Made by a program: the position numbers and the translations under genes. The notes under the pieces are model-generated. The model was given only the letters and a program-made list of their open reading frames with translations. It ran no database searches and had not been told where the DNA came from. Shown piece by piece: positions 49,068 through 60,100 of a stretch of DNA of 64,000 nucleotides (the stretch's first letter is position 1; each line of letters starts with the position of its first letter). Origin of the DNA: Atkinsonella hypoxylon (lineage: Eukaryota; Ascomycota; Sordariomycetes; Hypocreales; Clavicipitaceae); assembly GCA_000729835.1 (NCBI GenBank), contig JFHB01000019.1:1-64000 (forward strand), given 5' to 3'.

Positions 49068-50041
49068 GATGTGCCGAGGGTAACGAACTCACGGCCACCA
49101 TGCAGAAAGAGGGAGGAGGTGGGTCGTCAATGGATCTTGGTTCATGTACAACAATGTTTGAGACGCCGGATTTGCTGCTGGATGCTTTAATCTTGGAATG
49201 ATGATCGGATGGCTGGACTGCTTTTGTTGGACCTGTTCATGCCAGCACGCCCATTCTGAGGGGCGCGATGCTGCCCAAGAGCTGTCAAGCTAGTGTGGGG
49301 ACTGTTTGCCGCGACTGCGACTGCGACTGCGACTGCGACTGGAGAGCAGGATGTTGCTGGGTTGCGGGGTGAAGCATGTGATAGATGTCAGGATGACATC
49401 GCCCCACAACGCAGCAGAGTTACTTTGTCTTTATACATACGGAGTACCTACGTAATAACTACCTACCTGTTCCATAGGTAGGTAGTGTGCCCCTTCCTTG
49501 GTGGGTCAATTGATAGAGACGTTAGCAAGCTTCGTGGGTCACTAACAGAAGAGTACGCACTCCAAGCCTGTTTACTCGTCAGAGGTAATTAATCCGCAAC
49601 CCCTGTGTCGAACGTCCGTCTTGTCAAATCCTCCATTCGTCACCGGCAAGAAGCAAAATATAGCATGTGAAAAATCCAAAAGTATGCCATCGAAGCATAT
49701 CTGTTGATTTCTAAATGTTTTACTTCCAATATATGTGCCAGCACTACATTGGGCTTTTCTTCTTTCTGGCCAAGACTGACTGGGTTGTCCGCTATATCAA
49801 GTCAGGTTCCTTGACCATAGATTTGCAGCATCCGCAAGGAAAGTCATGTCACTGAAAATAGTTATGTTACTGCACGGGATTCCAGGAACGAGGTGAGGTG
49901 AGACAGGGTAGCCCAGGTATATAATCCTGTTTCGTGTATCTTCTTCAACGCTTGAGTAAGCCTCCTTCCAAGTACATGGTGCTTGACATCACCAGAAGAG
50001 CGATTCCTCGCTCTTTCATATCGAACAAAGTGTTCAATATA
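49068..50041. other. Spacer between patatin-like gene and LEO1
   Basis: Promoter of the patatin-like gene on the left and the 3' side of LEO1 on the right. It contains GCGACT x5 at about 49309-49338, a TACGGAGTA at 49438-49446, and an 11-bp perfect inverted repeat at 49458-49486. No gene seen. Confidence 0.6.
49458..49486. repeat. Perfect 11-bp inverted repeat, 7-nt loop
   Basis: The arms ACTACCTACCT (49458-49468) and AGGTAGGTAGT (49476-49486) share the same core as the hairpin at 44667-44698. It lies 12 bp after a TACGGAGTA copy. Confidence 0.9.
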
Positions 50042-51356
50042 TTAGTCATCATCATCTTCTTCTTCGTCCACGACATTTCGCCGCCTTGACCTGGATGACG
50101 GCTCAGTGGCATCAACCTCATCGCCCTCGGCATCCTCGTCATCGTCTGTTTCAGCAGTCCTCTGCCTTTTACGTCGAGCTGGTCTTTCATCCTCGTCATC
50201 ATCCAGGATTTCCTCGTCGTCATCTTCAGCTTCGCTGTCCATTTCTTCATCGTCGCTACCAACCAGAAACCCGTCATCCATGTCATAGTCTTCCCGCCGA
50301 CCCACACCTTGGGGTAGATCGTCGTCCGAGTCATACTCTGGCCGACGTCTCTTGGGTTTGGTTGAACCGGGCAGGCCTCTTTTGCGCCCAGATCCGAAGC
50401 CTCGTCCACCCTCCAAATCTCCGATTGATAAAGCTCCTCTGCCAGAACGGCCGAGTCCGCCATCCATCTTCAACGCAGCATTTTCGCGTCTACGTTGAGC
50501 TTTCATTCTTTCCTTCTCTGCCATCTCTGCCTGCTTTTTTTGTAACTCAGGGTCTCGAGTGGTACGGATAATGTTGTCGCCGTCTTTCACCGATTTGCTA
50601 GCTTGTGCCATTCGTTCTGCCAGTGCCGCTAGCGCATCATCTCCGACTGCCTTATTAGGTCGAAGGTTGAATTGTTCCGTCAGATGCCCAACAGTCATGA
50701 GCAAATTACTGCTAAGTTCAGCTGCAGCGGCATAGTAATGGCCGTCATGAAGCTCGTTGTAGGGCTTGCCAAGGGCAGGAGCGAGGGCTTTCTTCTGAAT
50801 TTCATAGTGTTCACCACCAACAGACATGGTCAAGGAGCCATCACTCCAGCGGTAGATATTCGTATTACTTTGCAGATCACCCGTGCTGCCATCTCTGCGC
50901 ACGCGTGCGACATGTACATGGCTCTCCGATTTCGCGTTCGCGATATCAAACTCGGATGGGGTGAAATTGGCTGCGTCGTACTCCTCCGGCAAAAACTTGA
51001 TAAATTTTGGAACGCGCATGATGCGAAGCTGAAGTTGAAGGATCAGGTTAGTGGGATATGCTGTGACAAGCGAATGGTATGGCCAGGCGTACCGTTCCGT
51101 CCTTAGGATTGGGGATCTGATGGCGATACGTTTGTGTGGCCATGACAACCCGGTCTCGCGTCTCATGGGGTTGATTGGTATCATCTTCATAAGCTCTTTC
51201 TCTAGCTTGGGTATCCTCGTCAGGATCAGAAGCTAGGTCGTCATCGTCGAGGACTCGCTCCCTTGAAGTGGTTGGCAGGTCATCATCGCCTTCGTCCCCA
51301 AAGAGGTCATCGCCGTTCCCGTCGAGTTCCTCAAGCGGCTCTTCAGAATCTGACAT
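50042..51356 (-). CDS. leo1: Paf1 complex subunit LEO1
   Basis: Exons 51356-51093 and 51028-50042 (intron 64 bp, with cactaac branch and ttcag acceptor) give 416 residues. LEO1 is part of the nuclear Paf1 complex that travels with RNA polymerase II and supports histone modification during elongation. The N-terminus is very acidic (residues 1-60). The conserved LEO1 domain begins near residue 90 (R-V-P-K-F-I-K-F-L-P-E-E-Y) and includes N-I-Y-R-W-S-D-G-S and L-H-D-G-H-Y-Y. The C-terminal third alternates basic K/R-R-K-R patches with D/E runs and ends in consecutive Asp residues. Length fits fungal LEO1 proteins (about 400-450). Confidence 0.93.
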
Positions 51357-51741
51357 TTTGACGTATATGTACTCAAGTGCTAGCAGTTTCTTTGCAAATA
51401 TATCTGCTCGATGCTCGGTGGCACAATTCGTTCTTGAGTCTGATGATGGCCGCAGCAGGAGATGGAGGTTGAAAAAGAGTTGCGCACTCGAACGCGCTAA
51501 GGTCCGCAAACATAGTTGGCCCGGGTTCAAATTCCCAAATTCCCGCACAGGGAGTAATTTAGGTACCTACAGTGGGTGTACACCAGACCGTCTCCACTAA
51601 ACACCTCAAGCTTGCTCGGCAAATTTCACATCACCGACACCATAAAATGTATTGAATCGCATCGATTGTACGTCTTGAAATATAGATAAGAATGGCAGAT
51701 CTTGTGTCTTCCTAAGGCACGCCCAAGTCCCTAGCACGTAT
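51357..51741. other. Upstream region of LEO1
   Basis: This 385-bp stretch contains the LEO1 promoter and the 3' end of the broken antiporter gene. CAGTGGGTGTACA follows a GTACCT near 51564. No gene seen; a B-box-like GGGTTCAAAT at 51513-51522 was considered for a tRNA and rejected. Confidence 0.5.
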
Positions 51742-53638
51742 CTATGTATGGATCTGCCTGCTTTGCGCATCGTTTTGCAGCCTCTTTACTCTTTGCACTA
51801 GAGATCCTACAGCAACCGGCCCCAATATGGTGCAAAGGACAATTGCCCATGTGACGATCAAAAATATCTCTGATGTGTTGTTCTTCTCCGAAGACATGGA
51901 GAAAACAAAGTTGCTTTCCGCAATAGATGATATCAAAAAGCCAATTTCCCCCCGAGCAACCATGGCACAACCAATAATGGACGCCGGATATAAAGAGCGC
52001 GGCCTGGCGGGTCTTGAAGCCATGGGGATTTGCTCACTAGTGTTATTATTATTATCACTTACGCTCCCGGCGACTGCATCGGAGTTAGCTAGCTGTCTTC
52101 TCGGCCGCGTTTGCCTCCTCGTGCGTTTGGAGTCTGCATCAGGCTGCGATGTATTGGCAACGGTGTCGGCTGGTGAATTTCCCCCCTTCTTTGTTTCTTT
52201 GATACCTATCTCAGTCGAGAAATGCCCTAAACATAGCTTAGCCCTATTGAGACACTCCTGTCCTACCCTTCTAATGTTTATCCAAGGTACAGTCAAGTTC
52301 ACTGAGACGCGAACCTGCCAGATGCCGCAAACCACCTTGGCGAGCATCATCAGGACTGCATATACTATACCCTTCTACACAATGTCACTAGAGAACATCT
52401 TGGTGACGGGAATAGAAAATCCAATGGAGGCCTAAATGCGTATTGTCAGTATTGATGAAAAAAAATGTGTAGGGTCATGAAGGCTGATAGACGTACGAAG
52501 AAGAACGGTTTCAAAACTTGGTTCATCGGAGTCATTGCAGCCCAGAATGCGTCGTAAAGTCCTTGCTCGTACGGGTTGCAGTTCTGTTGCTCCCAGAACG
52601 CCCAGTCTCTCTGTTGTCAGAGTGAGTACTGCCATATGTGTCTGCAAAGAAATCTACCGCCTCATGCGAATCTCCACCGTTGACATGCTCGACCTCTGTA
52701 TCCCACCAGCCGATAGACGTCCCGGCAATGTAGGCAGCAAACAAATTGGACGTCCCTGCATAACTTGCAGCTGTAACGCAGCCGAGCAGAATCAGTATGT
52801 GAGTTGACAATGTTGTTCGCTCCGACATAAGCACACAATCCAACACGCCAGAGCTATCCGTGTTGCGAAACTGGTTGAGCCGAATCGTTACTGGCTTGAT
52901 AACGAACACGCAAATCAGTACAGACGCAATGATGAACGCAACGGATACTAGTATTGGCCTGATGACGAGAGAGGCTGTGACAGAAGAGCTCTTGTGTCCC
53001 AAGTTCGATATGACCTGTACCAAAAGCAATCCGACAACATCATCCATCATGGCGGCGCTCGTCAGAACAATGCCGAGCCTTGATTTGGTCAGGCCACTGG
53101 TCCCAAGAACAGTAAAGGTTGTGCCTAGACTTGTGGAGCTCAGTGAGGCCCCAGCAGTGAAACACTGTAGAGGCGAGGCATCGGTAAGTTGTGTGAGAAC
53201 AAACGACAACCCAATGGGCGTGGCGATACCGGTGACGGCGACAGCGACAGACAGCCAGCCAAACATTGGCCTTGAATAGTTGAAGTGAAGTCGACAAGCC
53301 TCCTATGCCATGTGAACTTTTGTTACGTGTGGAAGGAACTGCTCGAGCGTGTCCGTGCTTGTGGTTGACGCACCTTCATAGACCAGGAGTACGAGGCCCA
53401 GATATCCGAGCTGTACCATGACCATCTCGACACTTGCATCCAGCCATCTTGATCCAGGTGCTCCCCAGGCAATGCCTAAGGGTATTTGGCCTACCAAGCC
53501 ACAGTAGAGAAGCTTGTCCAAGATGGAGTTGACTACGTTGAGTAGTAGGAGAAAAGAAGATTGTATAAGAACGGTGGTGATGGCTGGTTCGTGGTATGGC
53601 AGAGATGGTGATGCCACTTGTAGTGATCTTGGCTGCAT
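51742..53638 (-). pseudogene. Na+/H+ antiporter gene (CPA2-type) broken by a 4-bp duplication and a nonsense codon
   Basis: Minus-strand exons are 53638-53374, 53299-52658, 52610-52497 and 52431-51742. The family moves Na+ or K+ against H+ across membranes. Recognisable blocks are the N-terminal L-P-Y-H-E-P, L-G-Y-L-G-L-V-L-L-V-Y-E-G, S-T-S-L-G-T-T-F-T-V-L, M-D-D-V-V-G-L and F-F-F-A-S-I-G-F-S-I-P. Two lesions are visible. First, near 53260-53268 the coding strand has TGGC twice in tandem, shifting the frame between K-A-N-V-W-L and S-V-A-V-A-V. Second, an in-frame TAG at 52375-52377 sits where relatives have Trp (D-I-V-W-K-G). The summed exon length is 1711 bp, and removing 4 bp gives exactly 569 codons. 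All splice sites are intact, so inactivation looks recent. The second intron is only 47 bp. Confidence 0.83.
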
Positions 53639-54327
53639 CGGCAGTAGACCTATGACCTCCGGTTATTGACACATTCTTACGCCGTCTCTACTGCTGTACA
53701 ATGAACGCAATGAACGCAAATCGCAGGGAAAGCGGCGCTTTCCCTAACAATTACTAAAGATTACCAGCTTCTACAGCACAGCAGTCGATTTGAGAGATCG
53801 GGTGTTGCATTATCTGGGTTCGGGGTAGCGGTTGGCAACGTCTGGCAGCGAGTCTCTGCATTACTTAATCACATTGACGGCCCTAATACCATCGTCTGGT
53901 AGTTGCGTTGTGCATCTAGAGGATCGATTGGTCGGTCCAGCCCCAACCACTTGTCTCCAATCACCGTTTAGTCACCGCCCAATCACCGTCTAGTCTAGGC
54001 CGCCGTACAGTCGCCGTCACCGTCACCCTCCTTCATCTTCCGCTCCATGTTAATGTTAATTGTTAATTCTCCTAGCTGCTAGCCTTCGACACCGGCTAGG
54101 ACCCTGTTTGCGCCCCTCGCCCACTCCCTTTCTATTGAGAGTCGGTCGCACTGTTTTTATCCATTCCAGGTCATCACTCCGCTCTCGCCCTGGAGACACT
54201 CTTTTCCACAGTTGTAAACTCTAACCTGGGTGCTCGCAAAATATCCCGTGACGGGTTGTCCCAAGCCGCTAGAGTCTCGTCTCGCCATTGTTACTCCTGA
54301 CTCCTTCACCCCGCCTTTCCCTTCAAT
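53639..54327. promoter_or_regulatory. Divergent promoter region (antiporter relic / MOB2)
   Basis: This 689-bp stretch separates two start codons pointing away from each other. The MOB2 side is pyrimidine-rich. Repeated CACCG(T/C) elements occur at about 53960-54030. No TATA box is obvious. Confidence 0.5.
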
Positions 54328-56042
54328 ATGTCTAATCTCTTCTCTGGCATGTAAGTGCTCATTTTTGTCAATTTTGTCAATTTTTCGATGGCGTGATTAT
54401 TCCATCCATTTTCGACACTGTCAGCAATTATCTCTACTCTTATGTGACATTTCTCGTGTATCACCTTCATGAGCGGTGAGTAGGAGAAGTGGAACAAGTG
54501 TATCCTGTTCTCCAAGGGTGCACAACCGAAGAGGGGGCCTTTGTCGCTCCCGAAACAATTGATAGCTTCAGATGGCTTTAAGCATTCGAAGCTTGAACCA
54601 AATATCATCGACATGGAACACAGCAACATCGACCTGCCAACCACGATTTCCGAGGTGTTGATGCATGTACCGCGCTGTGTCTCTATCCTTAGTGCACTCC
54701 CGACAGGGTCCTGCATCGATGTCTTCATGGCATTGGCAAAAGAAAGGTGGCAACAGCAACCTCAGCTTTGGTCGCAAAATCACGAGTTCAAGGTCAATGG
54801 CATGGCGTATCTTCCGTTTGGGGAGCACCATGGATGGCCTACTTCCCTGTCAACGAACAAATAGTTGCAGAGGCCCAAGAGGATTGCTAATCTGGTCAAT
54901 TTAGAAATGCTCGATTTCGCGGCGGCTCAGCCAAGCCCGGCCAGAAGAGTCCCTCACCATCGACAGGTGGTCAACCGGCGCCGCTAGAAACAGCTTCCCA
55001 AGGGAGTCAGTCGTCAACGAATCTCGCGCCCAAAGTTCCGCCACTGCCCAACTCTCCATCTCTTGCCCAAACAATCGGTATGGATGATTCCAGTGGTGTC
55101 ATGCCTAGTGGAGAAGAGATCATCAACAAGTACACATTGCCTAGACCTCTCCCGATGTGGCTGAATGCCAATTTTGTTAAACATATCGTGAAAGGAAATT
55201 TCATGACTCTAAGTGCTCGACCAAAAACAGTCGAGCAAGGAGAATGGATTGCACACCAAGGTACGTAATTGGAAGGTGTAGCAAACTTCGCGGCGTGGTT
55301 TAACCATCACAAATAGTTGTCGAGCATTACCGAAACCTGTGGAACTTCGTGCGAGTTGTGCACGAAAAGGAAGATGATGGCACCAGCATTTGCAACCCCA
55401 CGAGCTGCCCCCGCATGTCAGCTGGAGCGTAGGTCATGCAATGCTCCACATAAACGAGCACCATTGAAGCGGAGTTCTAACAAGTTGAATAGGAACCACT
55501 CCTTTACGTGGCTCAATAGTAGGAGAGAGCCTGTTGAGCTACCGGCTTCCGAATACATGACGCTGATGCAACGTTGGATATCCGGGAAGATTGACGATAC
55601 AAACATATTCCCGACCGACCCGTCTGGCGTATCATACGCCCACAATCCCAGCATTACTACTACACCGTTATCACAACTGTCCAACCCCGGAGACGCTGAC
55701 TACATTGGTAAACGGTCAGGATTTCCTGATAAGTTTGTCGATATCTGCCAGATGATTTTCCGTCAAATGTTTCGGGTTTATGCTCACCTCTACTGGGCAC
55801 ACTTCACTGAGCCATTCTACCATCTTAACCTTGAGAAACAGCTAAACAGTTGCTTCTCACATTTTCTCTTGACAGCAACTGCTCTTGACATGCTCAAGCC
55901 GCAAGAGCTAGAGCCGATGCAGGCTTTGATTGATCTCTGGGCTGCCAATGGGACCTTCCCGCCGGAGTCCAAGGCCTACGAATACGCCAATTTGCGAGCC
56001 GGGGAACGACTACTCGAACTATCTGCAGCCTCTCAATCTTAA
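54328..56042 (+). CDS. mob2: MOB2-type kinase activator
   Basis: Exons 54328-54350, 54905-55260, 55317-55428 and 55493-56042 give 346 residues. MOB2 binds and activates the NDR kinase Cbk1/COT1, which controls polar growth, septation and morphogenesis. After a disordered Ser/Pro-rich N-terminus, the Mob fold starts near residue 90 (Y-T-L-P-R-P-L-P-M-W-L-N). The zinc-site region C-N-P-T-S-C-P-R-M-S-A-G is present, followed by P-A-S-E-Y-M and the paired His region V-Y-A-H-L-Y-W-A-H-F. The first exon is only 23 bp (seven codons plus two bases) and is followed by a 554-bp intron with a clear gctaatc branch site and ttag acceptor. Other introns are 56 and 64 bp. The 107-codon frame at 54541-54864 is inside intron 1 and is not supported as a gene. 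Confidence 0.93.
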
Positions 56043-56597
56043 TAGAGCGAGTTCCCATGGCTATCCTTGATGTGTCAATCATATTGTGCTTTTTCGGGTT
56101 CTTTATTTGAAGACAACATATAAGCTGTATGCTGTGGAGTAGCTTGACCATTGCATGCATGGGCGAAAACGTATACATACTATGACAATATTTTCTGACG
56201 ATTTCTTTCAGATTGGGGCTGTGCGCTGCCGGCCAGAGGAGCTGCATCATGGAGTTTCGATTCTCAGCATAGTTAGGCGCAGAAGACGTGGCATAGGGAA
56301 GAAGTGAGGCCGGGATGTGGAAAAGGAGACCCTGGTATGTATGTATTTTTTACAGAAGTACTCGAAATACACGCCGCAAATGCGACTGTGGTACTTGGGA
56401 ACATCCTCCTGAGCATTCGATCTATCTTGCATCGAAGGGTAGGCTGTTGCCCTAATTCTAGGATCTGACCTCTAGTTCCTTGGCTGACGACTTTGCCATT
56501 GATCATCCTTGTTTGCAGTGTTCTTGTGTAAACAAGAGGTAATTCAAGTACATCGAAGTATGTGAGTCAACATAATGATGACAATAACCGTCACTCT
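56043..56597. other. Convergent 3' region, no gene seen
   Basis: Between the MOB2 stop and the end of the kinase-like relic on the opposite strand. AT-rich; no supported coding frame. Confidence 0.55.
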
Positions 56598-57187
56598 TCA
56601 AACAATTCCAGCCATTGAGCTCCCCGGATCAGAAATTTCGTTTCGTATCTCATCCTCGGACAGCGGCATGAAACCATCGGCACGACCACTTTCCTCCGTG
56701 AGCTCTTCGACGGGGCTCACTATTTCAGACTTCATTGTGGCTTTGTTTGCACCGACTGCGCTTTTCTCAAAATCCACCAGTGTGACCTTCTCAACAACGC
56801 TAACTATAAAGTTGTACCGATTACAATATCTATGGGATATACCCAGTCTATATAGGCGCCTGAGAGCAGAGCAATATATCGGCAAGTTCTTAATGCCTGC
56901 ATGTTAGCCGATTACCTTTCCTCTAGCAAAATACTGATAATTCTGCCCTGCTTATAGATATAGTCAAGGAACCAGGGCGCAATTCTAGTGCCTTTAAGCA
57001 GCGAATAGATTTTCGTGTCGCGCTGAATATACGGAATTTCCCACTCAAATCGCGCCATCTTGGCAATCATTGTTAGCATTTGCGTCGCGGGAACGGGGCT
57101 TCGGGAGCAATGACGATTATACCTGATGAGTGCGTTTGCAAGGACTCGGAAGTAGCTGTTGGACTTGCCAGATGTGTCGAAATCCAT
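56598..57187 (-). pseudogene. Decayed protein-kinase-like (PKL fold) gene
   Basis: Two minus-strand frames, 57187-56912 (ATG start) and 56887-56598, join into one protein-like sequence only across a stop (TAA) and a frame change near 56905. The order of patterns is that of small fungal kinase-fold proteins: R-F-E-W-E-I-P-Y, Y-S-L-L-K-G-T-R-I-A-P, a catalytic-loop-like L-G-I-S-H-R-Y-C-N-R-Y-N-F-I-V, and V-T-L-V-D-F-E-K. Relatives I remember carry H-G-D-x-N in the loop; here it reads H-R-Y-C-N, so the catalytic Asp is missing. DNA around 56820-56960 is rich in TA dinucleotides, as after RIP-type mutation. Family assignment is from memory and only moderately certain. Confidence 0.5.
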
Positions 57188-60100
57188 TGAAAGTATACGA
57201 AACGCTATTGTGGACTAGTTATTGGGTGACCGATACTAGGGATAAGAAGAGTATTGGCGTGAAGCAGTTGTCGTTGGTGTCTGTCGGCCGAAAACAAAAA
57301 ATTAAAAGAGTAAAAACGCGGGCCAAATACACAGACCCTAGATACCTACCGTCGCGCGCGACCCTGATCTTTGGTCAGAGCCTTGTACTATATAATTTTC
57401 TCTGCCAATTATTCTTAGAGGCTTTACCAGAGGTCTATCAGACCTTCCATCGCAGCTCGGTGGCAGTCAACACCTGACAGTCGTGAATATAAAAGGGCAT
57501 GCCGTCCAGTGTCCCGACGTAGAGAAATGACCACAAAAGGGGACAACCATAAAACTCATCTACTCGTCTTGCTGAACTCGCCTGCTCGCCTCGGCTCACT
57601 TGGTTATCATCCAACGCCAGCTTACCCGTCACTTTTCGTTTCCATTCGATTCTCAATCAGCATTGTCCACTCAACTTCGTTACCACACGTATCCCAAAGA
57701 TATACTAGTCGATCATTGAGTCAATGTACGTATTACCGAGGAGGCCATTATAATCGGCAAATACTGAAGTACTGACCTCAATCGTGAACAATCATGTGCC
57801 ACTAGGACCTTGTTAAACATACTTGTGGTTGCTTGAAGAAGATGGATGGTATTCAATGCGATGAGAGTGGCAGTCGTCAAGTGCAAACCGCTTAGCTCAC
57901 CCGAATTGCGAAAGGTGTCTACTTATTACTGCGCGGGACATTTGGTGAACCCCGATGCGCCAAAGAAGTGATACGATGAACAAATCCCGACGGAATGAGT
58001 AGGTTGGGGTGTTGGGTTTCCGGGGGGGGTTGAAGGACTGGCGAGGGCATCGAGAAATTGGGCAAGCAGGCAACGCAGTTTCTATCTCGGGGTTAGATGT
58101 CCATGGCGTGTGTTTATCCATTAAAGCAAAGCCTTCTCGTATATGTCGCGAACACTGCAAATTGATATTTCTTCACGTCTTGTGACCACAGAGTTCAAGC
58201 AACTTAAACGTAGGGAGGACTGAGTAAACACAATGTTTGGGTGTCATGGATTCCCTATCCGATAGCTAGAGCCATATCAATCGTTCAATCCCGTACCCGT
58301 AGATGGGCCAAGTAACCACATCGCCGCGTAAACTCTGGCTCCTCAACGGCAACGGTTCCCGCATTACTTCTCTCCCAGAGGCTAATGGACTGCGGGCATT
58401 TCGGAAAATGATCCAAGTACCCTTCCCTAGACTAGATTTGGTCACGGCGTCTGTATAAACATCGAGGCCTATCGTGAACTGCTTCTTCGACTGCGATTTA
58501 ACAGCCTTTGCACCAAAATACCATGGTCAGTCTCAGTCGTTATCGGGTCAAATAGTGGCAACGGCGTTGAGGCCATGACTTGACGAGAGGCGTACAAGCA
58601 TCGAGATCCTGGATCGATGATCAAGTCGGCAAGATTGATCTTGCTGTGACTGGGACAGGAGTGCCGGAGGCAGAATCTGGCTGTTGCGCGTCCCAACCTG
58701 AAGGAAGCTATGATGATTTTTCGTTCAGCTGCCTCAGGCCGCTCAGGTTGCCCAGGACCATCAGCGGGCTGTGGGGAGTGGAAATCAGTTGTGACCGCTA
58801 CTTCGGTATTGGTTGATGTTGAGGAATTTATCGAGTGCTTGCTTCAATTGGATTGACCTTCTTTCAAGAAATCTTGAATATTGACTCGGTTCGTACTGTC
58901 CAGCGAAAGGACGACGGCCTGAGCTTCTACACATGAATTGCTTATGCGAATTGGCATCAAGTTTCCCGCATATACCGCGCACGTAATAACACCCTTTGGA
59001 ACAACTCTCCAAGGGCACATTGGCTGAACTTGGCTAGCCAAACTAGTTAAGCTGTATATTGCTAGCGAGATCATGTGCAACGAGCTTGGGACGTAGCTGA
59101 GATCTGGAATCGCGCCGAGGTAAGATCCACACAAGTCATGGATGCGCGATGATTCGTTGCATAGTATTCCGTACTCCGTATGCAACGCTTCTTCCTTCGC
59201 GCAACACGCTGCTGCATCGCGTCTGGCCAAGCGAGGCACGCCCGAATGCCTCCTACTGAACCTGAGCTAACTAATGGACAAGTCTCGTTGAGCCTGCACC
59301 GATACGTAGAGTAGAAAGTTCCGAGACATACGAGATGCTAGTGACATTGACTGAGCGTCGAAACATTATTTAGCGAACAGACGCTGGCTCTGCGGCGGTT
59401 GCGCCCCAAAGGACGCGCGGTGGTTTTGGTGGTTCATGACTTCATGACAGCCACAATTTTTCAAACTTCTGGTCCATATTAGTGCTCCCTGGCAGCGTGA
59501 TGACTGTGGAAAACAGGATAGAGGTTCGCAGTTGGCGCCGGCATCGTAAGGGGGGGTAGGTCGGTGCCTAACGCAGTCAGAAAGATGCTGAGAGGTCATC
59601 AATCTGAGGAAGCAAACTCACCGACTAATGAACAGAGAGGTTTGGCACATGTGGTAGCATGGCCGGTCATTATGCGGCCATGAGGCACAGTGGAGCTGCT
59701 GATATCACGAATGGCGCTATGGTTGGATCATGGCAACCAGCGTGGAATCCGTGGATGGAGGAGTACCAACCGCCAAACAAGAGTGGCAGTCATCCAGAGC
59801 TCCATCCAGAGCTCCATGGAGGCTTACTAGCCAATGCGTGCTGGGACATGCGGACGGCACAAAGAAGAAGAACACTTACGTACCATAACATAACGTAGAT
59901 AGGTATTTGAGCTGCGTGCAGACATAGCATTGTGGTTGCACTCATTAAGAAACACATCCGTCTTCACTCTTTTGCTTTGTACAAACAGAGTGGACGACGA
60001 AATGTGATGCCATGCCGAGAGACTGATCGGATGGTCACGTCGTATTCTCTGAGGCGACTGGAGATGCACTCTGGGTCAGGTGAGGTGGGTGGTGGTGTTG

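Noticed and set aside
51468..51545. tRNA-like B box GGGTTCAAAT upstream of LEO1
   Set aside because: No matching A box, no 7-bp acceptor stem and no anticodon arm could be folded around it.
54541..54864. 107-codon frame inside MOB2 intron 1
   Set aside because: No recognisable pattern; flanking MOB2 exons join in phase with good splice signals across it.
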